A stretch of DNA of 64,000 nucleotides from CAXXHQ01 sp963665265. Lineage in GTDB: Bacteria > Planctomycetota > Planctomycetia > Pirellulales > Thermoguttaceae. A program made the position numbers and the translations under genes. How positions within the stretch are numbered: position 1 is the stretch's first letter; every line of letters begins with the position of its first letter. Positions 41,580 to 49,585 of the stretch are shown in pieces. The notes under the pieces were generated by a model, which was not told the DNA's origin, ran no database searches, and saw only the letters and a list, made by a program, of their open reading frames with translations. The stretch is from the NCBI GenBank assembly GCA_963665265.2, contig OY762224.2, forward strand, positions 3,720,001 through 3,784,000, written 5' to 3'.

Positions 41580-41653
41580 CGGCGTCGCCCGGAAGCGTAT
41601 CCCTCGGCATGAGGCGCTGCCGGTCGAAGGCGAATTTTGATATAATTGCGGAA

Positions 41654-42127
41654 ATGAATTCGCCAGAAAAAACAAAAGGACGGATTGCGGGAATCGACTA
41701 CGGACATGTCCGAATCGGAGTCGCTATTTCCGATCCGATGCGAACGATCGCCTCGCCGTTGGCGAACTACGCCCGCCGCGACGCCGCGCAAGACGCGAGA
41801 TTCTTCCGCGATCTCGTGAAAAACGAGGAACTAAAACTTTTCGTGGTGGGGCTGCCCGTCCATCTTGACGGAACCGAGAGCCAGAAATCGATCGAGGCCC
41901 GCAATTTCGGAAAATGGCTGCAAGAGACGACCGGGCTTCCAGTGGCATTCTGCGACGAGCGCTTTACGTCGCGCGAGGCCGATCAATGGCTGGCAATGGC
42001 CGAAATGACGAAAAAACAAAAAAAGAATCGTCGCGACATGCTCGCCGCGCAAATCATGTTGGCCGCCTATCTTGAAGCGCCTGACGCCTGCACCGAGGCG
42101 CCTCGATCCATTTCCGACGACGATTGA
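41654..42127 (+). CDS. ruvX: RuvX/YqgF family putative Holliday-junction resolvase
   Basis: The 157-residue RNase H-like protein shows the family motifs: IAGIDYGHVRIGVAISDP with the first catalytic Asp, V-V-G-L-P-V-H-L-D-G-T-E-S, and F-C-D-E-R-F-T-S with the second acidic residue, plus R-R-D-M-L-A-A-Q-I-M-L near the end. Roles assigned to the family are resolution of recombination junctions and 5' end processing of 16S rRNA precursor. ATG 41654 is preferred because the 15 codons in front are not family-like. The tail after residue 145 is a short acidic extension. Confidence 0.9.
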   Translation: MNSPEKTKGRIAGIDYGHVRIGVAISDPMRTIASPLANYARRDAAQDARFFRDLVKNEELKLFVVGLPVHLDGTESQKSIEARNFGKWLQETTGLPVAFCDERFTSREADQWLAMAEMTKKQKKNRRDMLAAQIMLAAYLEAPDACTEAPRSISDDD

Positions 42128-42153
42128 TTTTATAGCAATGATCGTTTTATCCC

Positions 42154-43017
42154 ATGCCGTCTAAAATTGTCGTTATCGGTTGCGGATACGTCGGCGGTCG
42201 AGCCGCTTTCCGACTGCGTGAGGCTGGCTTTACCGTTTCGGTCGTCGCTCGGTCGCCGGCAAGGCTCCGCGAATTCTCCGAGGCAGGCTTCTCGACGATT
42301 CATGCCGACGTGACCCGTCCTGAATCGCTCGCCGCGATTCCCGCTTGCGACGCCGCAGTTTTCGCCGTCGGATTCAATCCGAAAAACGAACCGCTTGCCG
42401 CCCGACGCCAAGTGATCGTGGACGGACTTGCGGCGACGCTCAATTCGTTAATGAAGTCCTCGCCGCGCTTCATATTCATTAGCACGACCAGCGTTTATGG
42501 GGAGCATGCCGGCCGTTGGATTGATGAAAGCGTCCTCTGCACTCCTTCAACCGAGTCGGGACGAGTTTTTTTCGAGGCGGAAGAACTTCTGCGGCGACGC
42601 GTCTCTGGGCATGCAACGGCGTTGCGGTTGGCCGGCATCTACGGACCGGGACGGATTGAACGGCGCCTTGATCAGTTGCGCTGTCGAACGCCGATCTCGA
42701 ATTCGCCCAACGACGTTTTGAACCTGATCCACGTCGATGACGCGGTATCTGCGATCGCTGCCGCCGTCGAATGCAAAGAACCGCCGCCGATCGTGAACGT
42801 CGCCGACGGCGCGCCGACGACTCTAGGAGAGTATCTCGAAGAGCTTGCCCGATTGACCGGTTTGCCGAAGCCGGTTTTCGACGACAATGCGACGTCGACT
42901 GGCGCATCACGTTCCGGTTCCAAAAGAGTCTCGAACGAAATACTCCGAAAAACGCTCAACGTCACACTTCAATTTCCTAGTTTTCGCGAAGGGCTGCGGG
43001 CGTCGCTTGCGCGTTAA
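42154..43017 (+). CDS. NAD(P)-dependent epimerase/dehydratase-like protein (YeeZ type)
   Basis: The 287-residue protein has a Rossmann fold with the dinucleotide loop I-V-V-I-G-C-G-Y-V-G-G-R (about 5-16), an acidic or Arg acceptor at V-V-A-R-S-P, and extended-SDR features F-I-S-T-T-S-V-Y-G, A-L-R-L-A-G-I-Y-G-P-G-R and N-L-I-H-V-D-D-A-V. The Tyr of S-V-Y-G is not followed by Lys at the usual +4, as in YeeZ-like members, so catalysis of the classical type is doubtful. It starts 26 bases after ruvX. Substrate unknown. Confidence 0.8.
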   Translation: MPSKIVVIGCGYVGGRAAFRLREAGFTVSVVARSPARLREFSEAGFSTIHADVTRPESLAAIPACDAAVFAVGFNPKNEPLAARRQVIVDGLAATLNSLMKSSPRFIFISTTSVYGEHAGRWIDESVLCTPSTESGRVFFEAEELLRRRVSGHATALRLAGIYGPGRIERRLDQLRCRTPISNSPNDVLNLIHVDDAVSAIAAAVECKEPPPIVNVADGAPTTLGEYLEELARLTGLPKPVFDDNATSTGASRSGSKRVSNEILRKTLNVTLQFPSFREGLRASLAR

Positions 43018-43380
43018 ACTCTTTGCATTCTCCGCACGTTAACGCAGGTCCTCTACGGACGTTAAAGATGAAGGGATATGCCGGTAAATCGGAAGATTCG
43101 AGTTGCAGCGGTAATATCGGATATTTCCTAAATGCGGGTCGTAAGGATAGCCGATGGTTACAAAAGCCTCGGAGCGAACGGCTCCTAAACGACGTTCCGA
43201 CGGCTGGAGACTTGAGATAATGAAAGCGTTGCCGCCGTTAACCCGCTTGGCGCGACGCGAGGAAAAAAACTTGCCACGACATTAGTTGGACGAGCGGTCC
43301 GCGCGATTCTCCCGCAAGAATCGGCGAAACGATAGAGGTTCGACCGCCCGCCCGCATGAGAAACCAAGAGGGGGACGCTC
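43018..43380. other. Intergenic leader of the Tyr-rich protein gene
   Basis: The 363 bases carry a few short complementary runs, such as AGCCTCGGAGCGAACGGCTC near 43167, but no clear terminator or gene. They should contain the promoter of the following small secreted protein. Confidence 0.4.
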
Positions 43381-43767
43381 ATGATCCAGCGCATTTTTGC
43401 ACTCCTGACGCTTGCGGCGGCATTGACCGTCTTCGGCGTCTGCGACGCGAAGGCCGAAGACGCCTACGGTCGCCAATTCGGAAACGGATATAGCGGACAA
43501 GATTGGAACCGTTTATATCACTATCCGTACGTTTACTATCCGCAGAATTACTACGGGCCCGACTACTACAAAAGCGCCGACGACATGTACTACCGCTATC
43601 CGCAAGAAATGCGGATTCCGACGTACAACAAGAGTTGGGTGAATTTCTATCCGGAGCATCGAAACGATCAAAAAGGCCCGAGCTCCTTCTTCCCGTTCTG
43701 CAATAACCAACGCCATACGGGCGCACGTTACCACCAGGGGAACCACTTCATTCTCGACGTTTTCTAA
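43381..43767 (+). CDS. Small secreted tyrosine-rich protein, planctomycete type
   Basis: The 128-residue protein has a signal peptide (1-25, cleavage near A-K-A) and a mature part with about 19 Tyr, including HYPYVYYPQNYYGPDYY, then YRYPQEMRIPTYNKSWVNFY, and the end H-F-I-L-D-V-F. I recall such Tyr/Pro/Asn-rich short exported proteins as a recurrent planctomycete type, sometimes annotated as calmodulin-binding, but I cannot verify a function. The invariant-looking ends suggest an envelope or structural role, possibly cross-linked through Tyr. A strong terminator follows, so the gene is probably monocistronic. Confidence 0.75.
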   Translation: MIQRIFALLTLAAALTVFGVCDAKAEDAYGRQFGNGYSGQDWNRLYHYPYVYYPQNYYGPDYYKSADDMYYRYPQEMRIPTYNKSWVNFYPEHRNDQKGPSSFFPFCNNQRHTGARYHQGNHFILDVF

Positions 43768-43807
43768 ACGTCCTGAAGAAGTACGAAAAAAACTGAATAC
43801 TGAAAAA

Positions 43808-43842
43808 GACGCCGTGCGGCGAAAAACTGCATGGCGTCTTTT
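43808..43842 (+). terminator. Terminator of the Tyr-rich protein gene
   Basis: GACGCCGTGC (43808-43817) pairs with GCATGGCGTC (43829-43838), with one G-U pair, and TTTT follows. Confidence 0.85.
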
Positions 43843-43924
43843 CGTATTCACCCCAGAGCGCCATCAATTCCATACCAACAGAGTAGGCATATTACCCCTC
43901 GAATTAATACTGCTTTATTTGTAA

Positions 43925-44050
43925 AAATATTTATCCGTAGAGGGGTTGTCGTTCGCCAAGCCCCCAGCTAACATTACTGACGAGGATTTATTCCTCACCC
44001 TTCTGGCCCTTCGTAGGTCCCTGCCCCGCCTACGAAGGGCGCTTTTATTT
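43925..44050 (+). ncRNA. Possible small structured RNA ending in a strong terminator
   Basis: No gene lies between the previous terminator and a second perfect one: GCCCTTCGTAGG (44006-44017) pairs with CCTACGAAGGGC (44029-44040) and is followed by GCTTTTATTT. A smaller hairpin GAGGA/TCCTC lies at 43982-43996. A terminator with no protein gene in front suggests an independent short transcript. Its start is a guess. Confidence 0.3.
44006..44050 (+). terminator. Orphan intrinsic terminator
   Basis: A perfect 12-bp stem with an 11-base loop is followed by a T-rich tail. It has no protein-coding gene in front on the plus strand after the terminator at 43842. Confidence 0.8.
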
Positions 44051-44073
44051 CTTGGCGAAGCCTGCAAACCGGA

Positions 44074-44160
44074 GGACAGGCATTCTTGCCTGTCTACAAA
44101 CAGGAGGCTAGGCATCTCTACTTCCCTGTTTAGCCGCGCCCCGAAGGGGAGCGAGTTGTT
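44074..44160. repeat. Dispersed repeats: GACAGGCA palindrome and hairpin family (reverse)
   Basis: GACAGGCATTCTTGCCTGTC at about 44075-44094 is a near-perfect palindrome related to the GACAGGCAGGAATGCCT unit at about 6783. It is followed by GTTTAGCCGCGCCCCGAAGG + GGAGCG (about 44128-44153), a reverse-orientation copy of the CTTCGG family. Confidence 0.7.
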
Positions 44161-44540
44161 TGAAGCTGGCTTCTCATCGGATTCCAGTTTCAAATTGGAA
44201 GTAATAACGCTCTACTCTCTTGGTTCCGCTTAATGGTTCCGAAGAGAACGTTAAACAATCTGCCGTCGCCGGCGCCTGTGCAACTTTGGCGTCTCGTTTT
44301 CTTTTGTTGCATATATCTCCGTCAATATGCGAATAAGACTCTATCGCGATGCGCGATTCGATGAAGTGTCGGTGGGGATGTCCTTCGCTATTCGACCGAA
44401 AATGACTCTCGAAAAAAATCACCGTGCGGCAGTCGCGAAGGTGAAGAACGTGCATGCGATAAACTGTTTTTAAGACGCGAAAATAATTCCGTAAAAAATT
44501 ACTTGATCATCGTAAAAGCTAGACGAGACAAGCGGTTGGG

Positions 44541-44569
44541 TTGACCGCGCTAGCATGCGTTCCTAGAAT
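44541..44569 (+). promoter_or_regulatory. Probable sigma-70 promoter of the nuo operon
   Basis: TTGACC (44541-44546) and TAGAAT (44564-44569) are separated by exactly 17 bases. They lie about 105 bases before nuoA, the first gene of the operon. No other gene intervenes. Confidence 0.55.
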
Positions 44570-44675
44570 GTGGCGTAGATGTGAAACGGCGTTCGTCTGA
44601 GTTCGATAGCGTGCGTTAAAAAACGCAGGGACGCCGGTTTCGCAAACAAGCTCGCCGACAAAGGATTCTGTCGAA

Positions 44676-45167
44676 ATGCATGATTTCGTAATCCCGATCT
44701 TGCTTTTCGCGGCTGCGACGATCGGTTTGGCCGTCGGCCTCCTCGTCGTGTCGCGAATCATCAATCCTATCCGGCCGAGCCGGGTCAAAAGCATGCCGTA
44801 CGAGTCCGGCATGGATCCTTTTCACGACACGCATCGGCGTTTCGACGTTCGATTTCATTTATTGGCCGTCGCTTTTTTGGTATTCGACGTCGAACTCCTG
44901 TTTTTATATCCTTGGGCGGCCGCGATGCGACCAAGTTCGTTTGAGTCCGCTCCGACGGCGTCCGTTACAACCGCCTCTGCGCCGCTCGACGTCGATAAGT
45001 CGGCCAAAACGTCGCCCCCCGTCGTTCCGCGAGGCTTGGACGCCGCCGTGGCCGAGGGTTACGCCTCCTCCCGCGACATGATATTTATTTGCGCCATGAC
45101 GTTCATCGCGCTGCTTACGTTAGGTTACGTTTACGATTGGCGGAAAGGGGTGTTTCGATGGCGATAA
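44676..45167 (+). CDS. nuoA: NADH:quinone oxidoreductase subunit A
   Basis: The 163-residue membrane subunit has the three expected helices and the conserved block YESGMDPFHDTHRRFDVRF, followed by the acidic second helix A-F-L-V-F-D-V-E-L-L-F-L-Y-P-W. It helps form the quinone-site loop of complex I. It is longer than the usual 120-150 residues because of a Ser/Thr/Ala/Pro-rich insertion at about 94-128 before the last helix. It overlaps nuoB by ten bases. Confidence 0.95.
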   Translation: MHDFVIPILLFAAATIGLAVGLLVVSRIINPIRPSRVKSMPYESGMDPFHDTHRRFDVRFHLLAVAFLVFDVELLFLYPWAAAMRPSSFESAPTASVTTASAPLDVDKSAKTSPPVVPRGLDAAVAEGYASSRDMIFICAMTFIALLTLGYVYDWRKGVFRWR

Positions 45168-45679
45168 TCGAACTGCCCGACAACGTGGTCGTCACCAAAC
45201 TGGACGAATTGGTCAGTTGGTGCCGGAAGAACAGTCTTTGGCCGATGCCGTTCGCCACCGCTTGCTGCGGAATTGAATTAATGGCGACGGGAGCGAGCCG
45301 GCACGACATAGCGCGATTCGGCGCCGAGGTGTTTCGCTTCAGCCCGCGTCAATGCGATTTGATGATCGTGGCCGGGCGCGTGGTGATGAAGATGCTTCCC
45401 GTTCTGCAACGGATTTGGTTGCAGATGCAGGAGCCGAAGTGGTGCATATCGATGGGGGCCTGCGCATCGACCGGCGGCGTGTTCGACACGTATTCGGTCG
45501 TGCAAGGAATCGATCGGTTCATACCGGTCGACATGTACGTTCCCGGTTGCCCGCCGCGTCCGGAGCAATTGATTCAAGCCCTCGTCGATCTCCAAGAAAA
45601 GATTCAACAAGAAGGAACGCTTTTCGGCCGCGAGTTCGACGCCCCGTCGCGTTCGAAGCCGAAGCGTGCGTTGCAATAG
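45158..45679 (+). CDS. nuoB: NADH:quinone oxidoreductase subunit B
   Basis: The 173-residue subunit carries the terminal 4Fe-4S cluster N2 next to the quinone. The ligands are visible: the tandem Cys pair in F-A-T-A-C-C-G-I-E (36, 37), Cys 102 in S-M-G-A-C-A-S and Cys 131 in V-P-G-C-P-P-R-P. I placed the start at ATG 45158 (M-A-I-I-E-L-P) because 23 upstream codons overlap nuoA in another frame. Translation is probably coupled to nuoA. Confidence 0.96.
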   Translation: MAIIELPDNVVVTKLDELVSWCRKNSLWPMPFATACCGIELMATGASRHDIARFGAEVFRFSPRQCDLMIVAGRVVMKMLPVLQRIWLQMQEPKWCISMGACASTGGVFDTYSVVQGIDRFIPVDMYVPGCPPRPEQLIQALVDLQEKIQQEGTLFGREFDAPSRSKPKRALQ

Positions 45680-45709
45680 AATCGAATGAGACCGCGTCCT
45701 ACGCGGCGT

Positions 45710-45752
45710 TTGCGCTTATTTGCTGCTGATTGCTGACCGCTGATTGCTAAAA
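45710..45752. repeat. GCTGATTGCTGA-type repeat before nuoC
   Basis: TGCTGCTGATTGCTGACCGC and TGATTGCTAA fill the nuoB-nuoC gap. A related GCTGAACGCTGATTGCTGAA lies before nuoG at about 49541-49560. Confidence 0.65.
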
Positions 45753-45754
45753 CT

Positions 45755-46255
45755 ATGACCGAACAAAAAACTATCGACGCGTTGAACTCTCGTTTTCCCG
45801 GCTTAAAGCGGAGCGAATTCCGCGGCCAGACGCGAATCGTCGTTTTGCCCGATAACGCGTACGACGTTTTGAAAACGCTCAAGGAGGAATTGGGCTTCGA
45901 TCTGCTCGTTGACGTTACGTGCGTCGATTATTTGCAGTATCCGGAGTCGGCGCCCGACCGCTTCGGATTGGTTTATCTTCTGGCCGACAGCGAGACGAAC
46001 GAACGCATAACGGTCCGTTGCTATTTGAGCGAGTCGAAGGTCTCGATCGCCTCGATCACGCCGCTTTGGGAAGGCGCCAATTGGTTGGAACGCGAAGTAT
46101 TCGACATGTTCGGCCTTCGATTCGTCGGTCATCCCGACTTGCGGCGAGTGCTGCTTCCGCCCGAATTCTCCGGTCATCCTTTGCGGAAAGATTATCCCCT
46201 GCAAGGGAAAGGGGAGCGCCATAATTTTCCCGTCGTCACTCGTGCCGACGGCTAA
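45755..46255 (+). CDS. nuoC: NADH:quinone oxidoreductase subunit C
   Basis: The 166-residue soluble subunit of the peripheral arm is separate from nuoD (not fused as in E. coli). The family signature W-L-E-R-E-V-F-D-M-F-G-L-R-F-V-G-H-P-D-L-R-R and G-H-P-L-R-K-D-Y-P-L is intact. It scaffolds NuoD near the quinone site and has no cofactor. It is separated from nuoB by a repeat-filled gap. Confidence 0.95.
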   Translation: MTEQKTIDALNSRFPGLKRSEFRGQTRIVVLPDNAYDVLKTLKEELGFDLLVDVTCVDYLQYPESAPDRFGLVYLLADSETNERITVRCYLSESKVSIASITPLWEGANWLEREVFDMFGLRFVGHPDLRRVLLPPEFSGHPLRKDYPLQGKGERHNFPVVTRADG

Positions 46256-46266
46256 ACCGAAGTCGC

Positions 46267-46294
46267 GATTGGAACAAAAGTGATTGGAACAAAA
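46267..46294 (+). repeat. Tandem GATTGGAACAAAA repeat before nuoD
   Basis: GATTGGAACAAAA occurs at 46267-46279 and again at 46282-46294, filling most of the 47-base nuoC-nuoD spacer. No canonical ribosome binding site is otherwise visible before nuoD. Confidence 0.8.
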
Positions 46295-46302
46295 ACGAAA
46301 CC

Positions 46303-47529
46303 ATGCCGTTAACGCCCGCATTTTATAACGAAGACGTTTCCGCCGGAGGCGAGCGTCCGTACTTGTGGACATTGAACTTCGGTCCTCAGCACCCGGCCAC
46401 GCATACGACGCTTCGCATCGTTTTGAAGCTTGAGGGCGAAACCGTCGTCGATGCGATACCGGACATCGGCTATTTGCACTCGGGCTTTGAAAAGATCGGC
46501 GAATCGCTCGACTACAATCAGTACGTGACGGTTACGGACCGCATGAACTACATTTCGCCGATGGCCAACAACGTGGCGTGGCACTTGGCGGTCGAAAAAT
46601 TGATGGGCATCGAGGTTCCGCCTCGCTGTCAGTATATCCGCGTGATCGTAAGCGAATTAGCCCGCATCGCCGACCACTTGGTTTGCAACGGCGCGATGGG
46701 GCTCGATACCGGGGCTTTCACGCACTTTATTTACGCGTTCAATCCTCGGGAAAAAATCTACGATATCTTCGAGGCCCTTTGCGGCGCTCGATTCACGAAC
46801 AGCTACACGCGCGTGGGCGGATTGATGCACGACGCCTCGCCGAAAGCGATCGAAATGATCCGCGATTTCATCCGCGAGATTCCGAAAGCGTTCAACGACA
46901 TGGAACGGCTTCTCGGGCGCAATCGCATCTTCATCGAGCGGACGAAAGGCGTCGGCGTGCTGACGAAAGAAGAAGCGAACAATCGCGGTTGCACCGGACC
47001 CGTGGCCCGCGCCAGCGGCGTTACCCGCGACCTCCGCAAGGATGAGCCGTACTTAGCGTACAAAGACTTCGACTTCAAAGTCTGCTGCGCCCGGGAAGGC
47101 GATTGCCTTGCGCGATATCTCGTCCGAATGGACGAAATGCGGGAGAGCGTGAAGATCATCAATCAGGCGATAGAGAACCTTCCGCAAGGTCCGGTGAACG
47201 TCGGGGCCGAGGAACGCGCGATCTTGCCGAATAAAGGCGTGGTCTTCACGACGATCGAAGGCCTGATTTCGCATTTCGAAACGGTGATGACGAATCGCGG
47301 CTTCGAAACGCCGTGCGAAGAGTCGTACATGGCCACCGAGGCGCCGAACGGCGAGCTTGGCTTTTATATCGTGGGCGACGGCTCGCAACGCGCGTACCGC
47401 GCTCGCTGCCGACCGCCGTCGTTCATCCACTTCGCCGCATTTCCGCACTTGATCCGCGGTCATACCTTAAGCGACGTGGTGGCCGTGCTGGGAAGCTTGA
47501 ACATTATCGCCGCGGAACTAGATCGATAA
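46303..47529 (+). CDS. nuoD: NADH:quinone oxidoreductase subunit D
   Basis: The 408-residue 49-kDa-type subunit is related to the large subunit of nickel-iron hydrogenases and forms much of the quinone pocket. N-F-G-P-Q-H-P-A-T-H near residue 30 carries the quinone-site His, and the chain continues D-I-G-Y-L-H-S-G-F-E-K and D-R-M-N-Y-I-S-P-M. The C-terminus ends L-D-R. Length is normal. The nickel-binding cysteines of hydrogenases are absent, as expected for complex I. Confidence 0.97.
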   Translation: MPLTPAFYNEDVSAGGERPYLWTLNFGPQHPATHTTLRIVLKLEGETVVDAIPDIGYLHSGFEKIGESLDYNQYVTVTDRMNYISPMANNVAWHLAVEKLMGIEVPPRCQYIRVIVSELARIADHLVCNGAMGLDTGAFTHFIYAFNPREKIYDIFEALCGARFTNSYTRVGGLMHDASPKAIEMIRDFIREIPKAFNDMERLLGRNRIFIERTKGVGVLTKEEANNRGCTGPVARASGVTRDLRKDEPYLAYKDFDFKVCCAREGDCLARYLVRMDEMRESVKIINQAIENLPQGPVNVGAEERAILPNKGVVFTTIEGLISHFETVMTNRGFETPCEESYMATEAPNGELGFYIVGDGSQRAYRARCRPPSFIHFAAFPHLIRGHTLSDVVAVLGSLNIIAAELDR

Positions 47530-47561
47530 CGTTTTTCATCTGCGCAGAGTAACGAAAACAA

Positions 47562-48047
47562 ATGACGCGAGAGCGAACGAATTTATTAAACGACGAGATT
47601 CGAGATAAGATACGCGGATATTTCACGCGTTATCCGACGAAGCAGGCCGTGACGCTTCCCGCCTTGCATTTAGTGCAAGAGCGGTTGGGACGCGTTCCGA
47701 CGCAGGCGGTCGAGGAGATCGCCGAATTGTTGGAACTTGCTCCCGCGCAAGTGCAAGACACGCTTTCGTTCTACGGATTTTTCAAGCAAGAAGCGCCGCT
47801 CGGTAAATACCGCGTTTGGGTCTGTCGATCGATGAGCTGCGCGGCCCGAGGGGGCGAAGAGCTTTTAGAGTATCTCTGCGAAAAGTTAGGCGTGCGGCCG
47901 GGCGAAACTTCGGCCGACGGCCGATACACGCTCGAATTCGCCGAATGCCTTGGCGCCTGCGACCACGCCCCGGCGATTCTGGTGAACGACGAACTTTATG
48001 AAGACATGACGAAAGAAAAAATCGACGCGATGTTGGCGAAATTATAG
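47562..48047 (+). CDS. nuoE: NADH:quinone oxidoreductase subunit E
   Basis: The 161-residue 24-kDa-type subunit binds 2Fe-2S cluster N1a. The four ligands are visible as Cys 88 and Cys 93 in V-W-V-C-R-S-M-S-C-A, and Cys 129 and Cys 133 in E-C-L-G-A-C-D. The N-terminal helical part has P-A-L-H-L-V-Q-E. It works with NuoF at the NADH-oxidising tip. Confidence 0.96.
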   Translation: MTRERTNLLNDEIRDKIRGYFTRYPTKQAVTLPALHLVQERLGRVPTQAVEEIAELLELAPAQVQDTLSFYGFFKQEAPLGKYRVWVCRSMSCAARGGEELLEYLCEKLGVRPGETSADGRYTLEFAECLGACDHAPAILVNDELYEDMTKEKIDAMLAKL

Positions 48048-48080
48048 TTTAGCCGCGGCCCCGAAGGGGAGCGATTATTT
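48045..48080 (-). repeat. CTTCGG-family repeat between nuoE and nuoF
   Basis: GTTTAGCCGCGGCCCCGAAG + GGGAGCG is the reverse-orientation copy of the hairpin family, beginning at the nuoE stop codon (the TAG is part of it). The core folds as CCCC-UUCG-GGGG when read on the minus strand. Confidence 0.7.
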
Positions 48081-48126
48081 GCTTGTTCTCATCGCGACTT
48101 AGCGCCCGGAAACCAATTCCCTGACC

Positions 48127-49491
48127 ATGCCCTACGAACCAGTCTTACTAGCGAACGTCGGCAAGCCGGATAGTTGGACGCTCCCCGTTTACGAGGCGAG
48201 CGGGGGCTATCGCGCGCTCCGCGCCGTTTTGAAGGATAATACGCCGAAGCAGGTCGTCGATACGATCCGCAAGAGCAATCTTCGCGGTCGCGGCGGAGCA
48301 GGTTTTCCCACCGGCTTGAAATGGTCGTTCCTTCCCGAGAATCACCCCGGCCCCGTTTACCTCTGCATCAACGCCGACGAAAGCGAACCGGGCACGATCG
48401 TCAACCGCGTGCAGATGGAGAGCGACCCGCACCAAATTATCGAAGGTATTATCATCAGCGCGTACGCCACCCGCGCGAAAACGGCCTACGTCTATCTTCG
48501 CTACGAGTATCCGTTGAGCCTGAAGCGAATGCAGTCGGCGATCGACGAAGCCTACGCGGCGGGATACCTCGGCAAAAATATTCTCGGTTCGGAATACTCG
48601 CTCGATTTATACATTCACCGCGGCGCGGCGGCCTACGTCTGCGGCGAAGAGACCGGATTAATCGAGAGTTTGGAAGGCAAACGGGCTTGGCCTCGCATTA
48701 AGCCGCCGTTTCCGGCCGTCGAAGGTCTGTTTCGCAAGCCGACGGTGGTGAACAACATCGAGACGATGGCCTGCGTTAAGCAGATCATGGACCGCGGCGT
48801 CGAGTGGTTCAAATCGATCGGCGTGCCGTCGGACCCGAACAATCCGCGCGACCCCGGCAGCTACGGTCCGAAGCTTTTCGGCATAAGCGGGCATGTAAAT
48901 CGTCCGGGCTGCTACGAAGCGCCGTTGGGCGTCACGTGCCGCGAATTGATCGAGCGTTACGGCGGCGGCGTTTGGAAAGGCCGCAAGGCGAAAGCGGTCG
49001 TTCCCGGCGGACTCAGCACCGGCGTGATGACCGAAGACGAGTTGGACGTGCCGATGGATTTCGTTGGGCCGGGCAAAGTCGGTTGCCTCGGACTCGGCAC
49101 CGGCTGCTTGATCGTCCTCGACGAAACGTTTTCGATGATCGACTTTTTACATAATAGCTGCCGATTCTTCGCCCACGAAAGTTGCGGCCAGTGCACGCCC
49201 TGCCGCGAAGGAACTCGCTGGGCGTTGGAGATGACCGAGCGAATTAAGGCCGGTCGCGGTCGCTTGAAGGACTTGGATTTGCTGTTGGAGATCGCCGACA
49301 CGATCGGCATCATTCCCGGCTCGACTATTTGCGGCTTGGCCGACGGCGCGGCCTGGCCGATCAAAACGGCGATCCGGAAATTCCGCGGCGAGTTTGAAGA
49401 ATACGTCAAACGGACAAATCCCGAAGGATACCTGGTTGAAACGCCCGTCCCGGCGCTGCCGAAGGCGCACGGACAATTGGTGACTTTGTAA
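48127..49491 (+). CDS. nuoF: NADH:quinone oxidoreductase subunit F
   Basis: The 454-residue 51-kDa-type subunit binds NADH, FMN and 4Fe-4S cluster N3. The FMN/NADH glycine loop reads L-R-G-R-G-G-A-G-F-P-T-G-L-K-W; G-E-E-T-G-L-I-E-S-L-E-G follows, and the cluster ligands are in S-C-G-Q-C-T-P-C-R-E-G-T with the fourth Cys in S-T-I-C-G-L-A-D. Length is typical. It starts the second half of the peripheral-arm genes after a repeat-containing gap. Confidence 0.97.
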   Translation: MPYEPVLLANVGKPDSWTLPVYEASGGYRALRAVLKDNTPKQVVDTIRKSNLRGRGGAGFPTGLKWSFLPENHPGPVYLCINADESEPGTIVNRVQMESDPHQIIEGIIISAYATRAKTAYVYLRYEYPLSLKRMQSAIDEAYAAGYLGKNILGSEYSLDLYIHRGAAAYVCGEETGLIESLEGKRAWPRIKPPFPAVEGLFRKPTVVNNIETMACVKQIMDRGVEWFKSIGVPSDPNNPRDPGSYGPKLFGISGHVNRPGCYEAPLGVTCRELIERYGGGVWKGRKAKAVVPGGLSTGVMTEDELDVPMDFVGPGKVGCLGLGTGCLIVLDETFSMIDFLHNSCRFFAHESCGQCTPCREGTRWALEMTERIKAGRGRLKDLDLLLEIADTIGIIPGSTICGLADGAAWPIKTAIRKFRGEFEEYVKRTNPEGYLVETPVPALPKAHGQLVTL

Positions 49492-49496
49492 ATGAG

Positions 49497-49570
49497 TAGT
49501 AGTCCAGTTTGTAGGTCAAGCACGCCGTGCCTGACGAGAGCTGAACGCTGATTGCTGAACGCTTACATTT
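49497..49570. repeat. Repeat-filled nuoF-nuoG spacer
   Basis: GTAGGTCAAGCACGCCGTGC + CTGACGAG is an altered, opposite-orientation form of the GTCAGGCACGGGGCGCCTGA unit. It is followed by GCTGAACGCTGATTGCTGAA. No ribosome binding site stronger than AGG is seen before nuoG. Confidence 0.6.
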
Positions 49571-49585
49571 AGGTTTTCCCGAAAT

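Larger units (their letters stand above)
43768..44675. other. Long gap with terminators, repeats and the nuo promoter
   Basis: The 908 bases hold the terminator of the Tyr-rich gene (43808-43842), a structured segment ending in a second terminator (about 43925-44050), a block of dispersed repeats (44074-44160) and the nuo promoter (44541-44569). Reading frames here, including one at 43946-44233, are made of repeat DNA and are not credible genes. Confidence 0.6.

Noticed and set aside
43946..44233. 95-codon frame in the gap before nuoA
   Set aside because: It runs through the orphan terminator and several dispersed repeats, so its composition is explained by repeat DNA.
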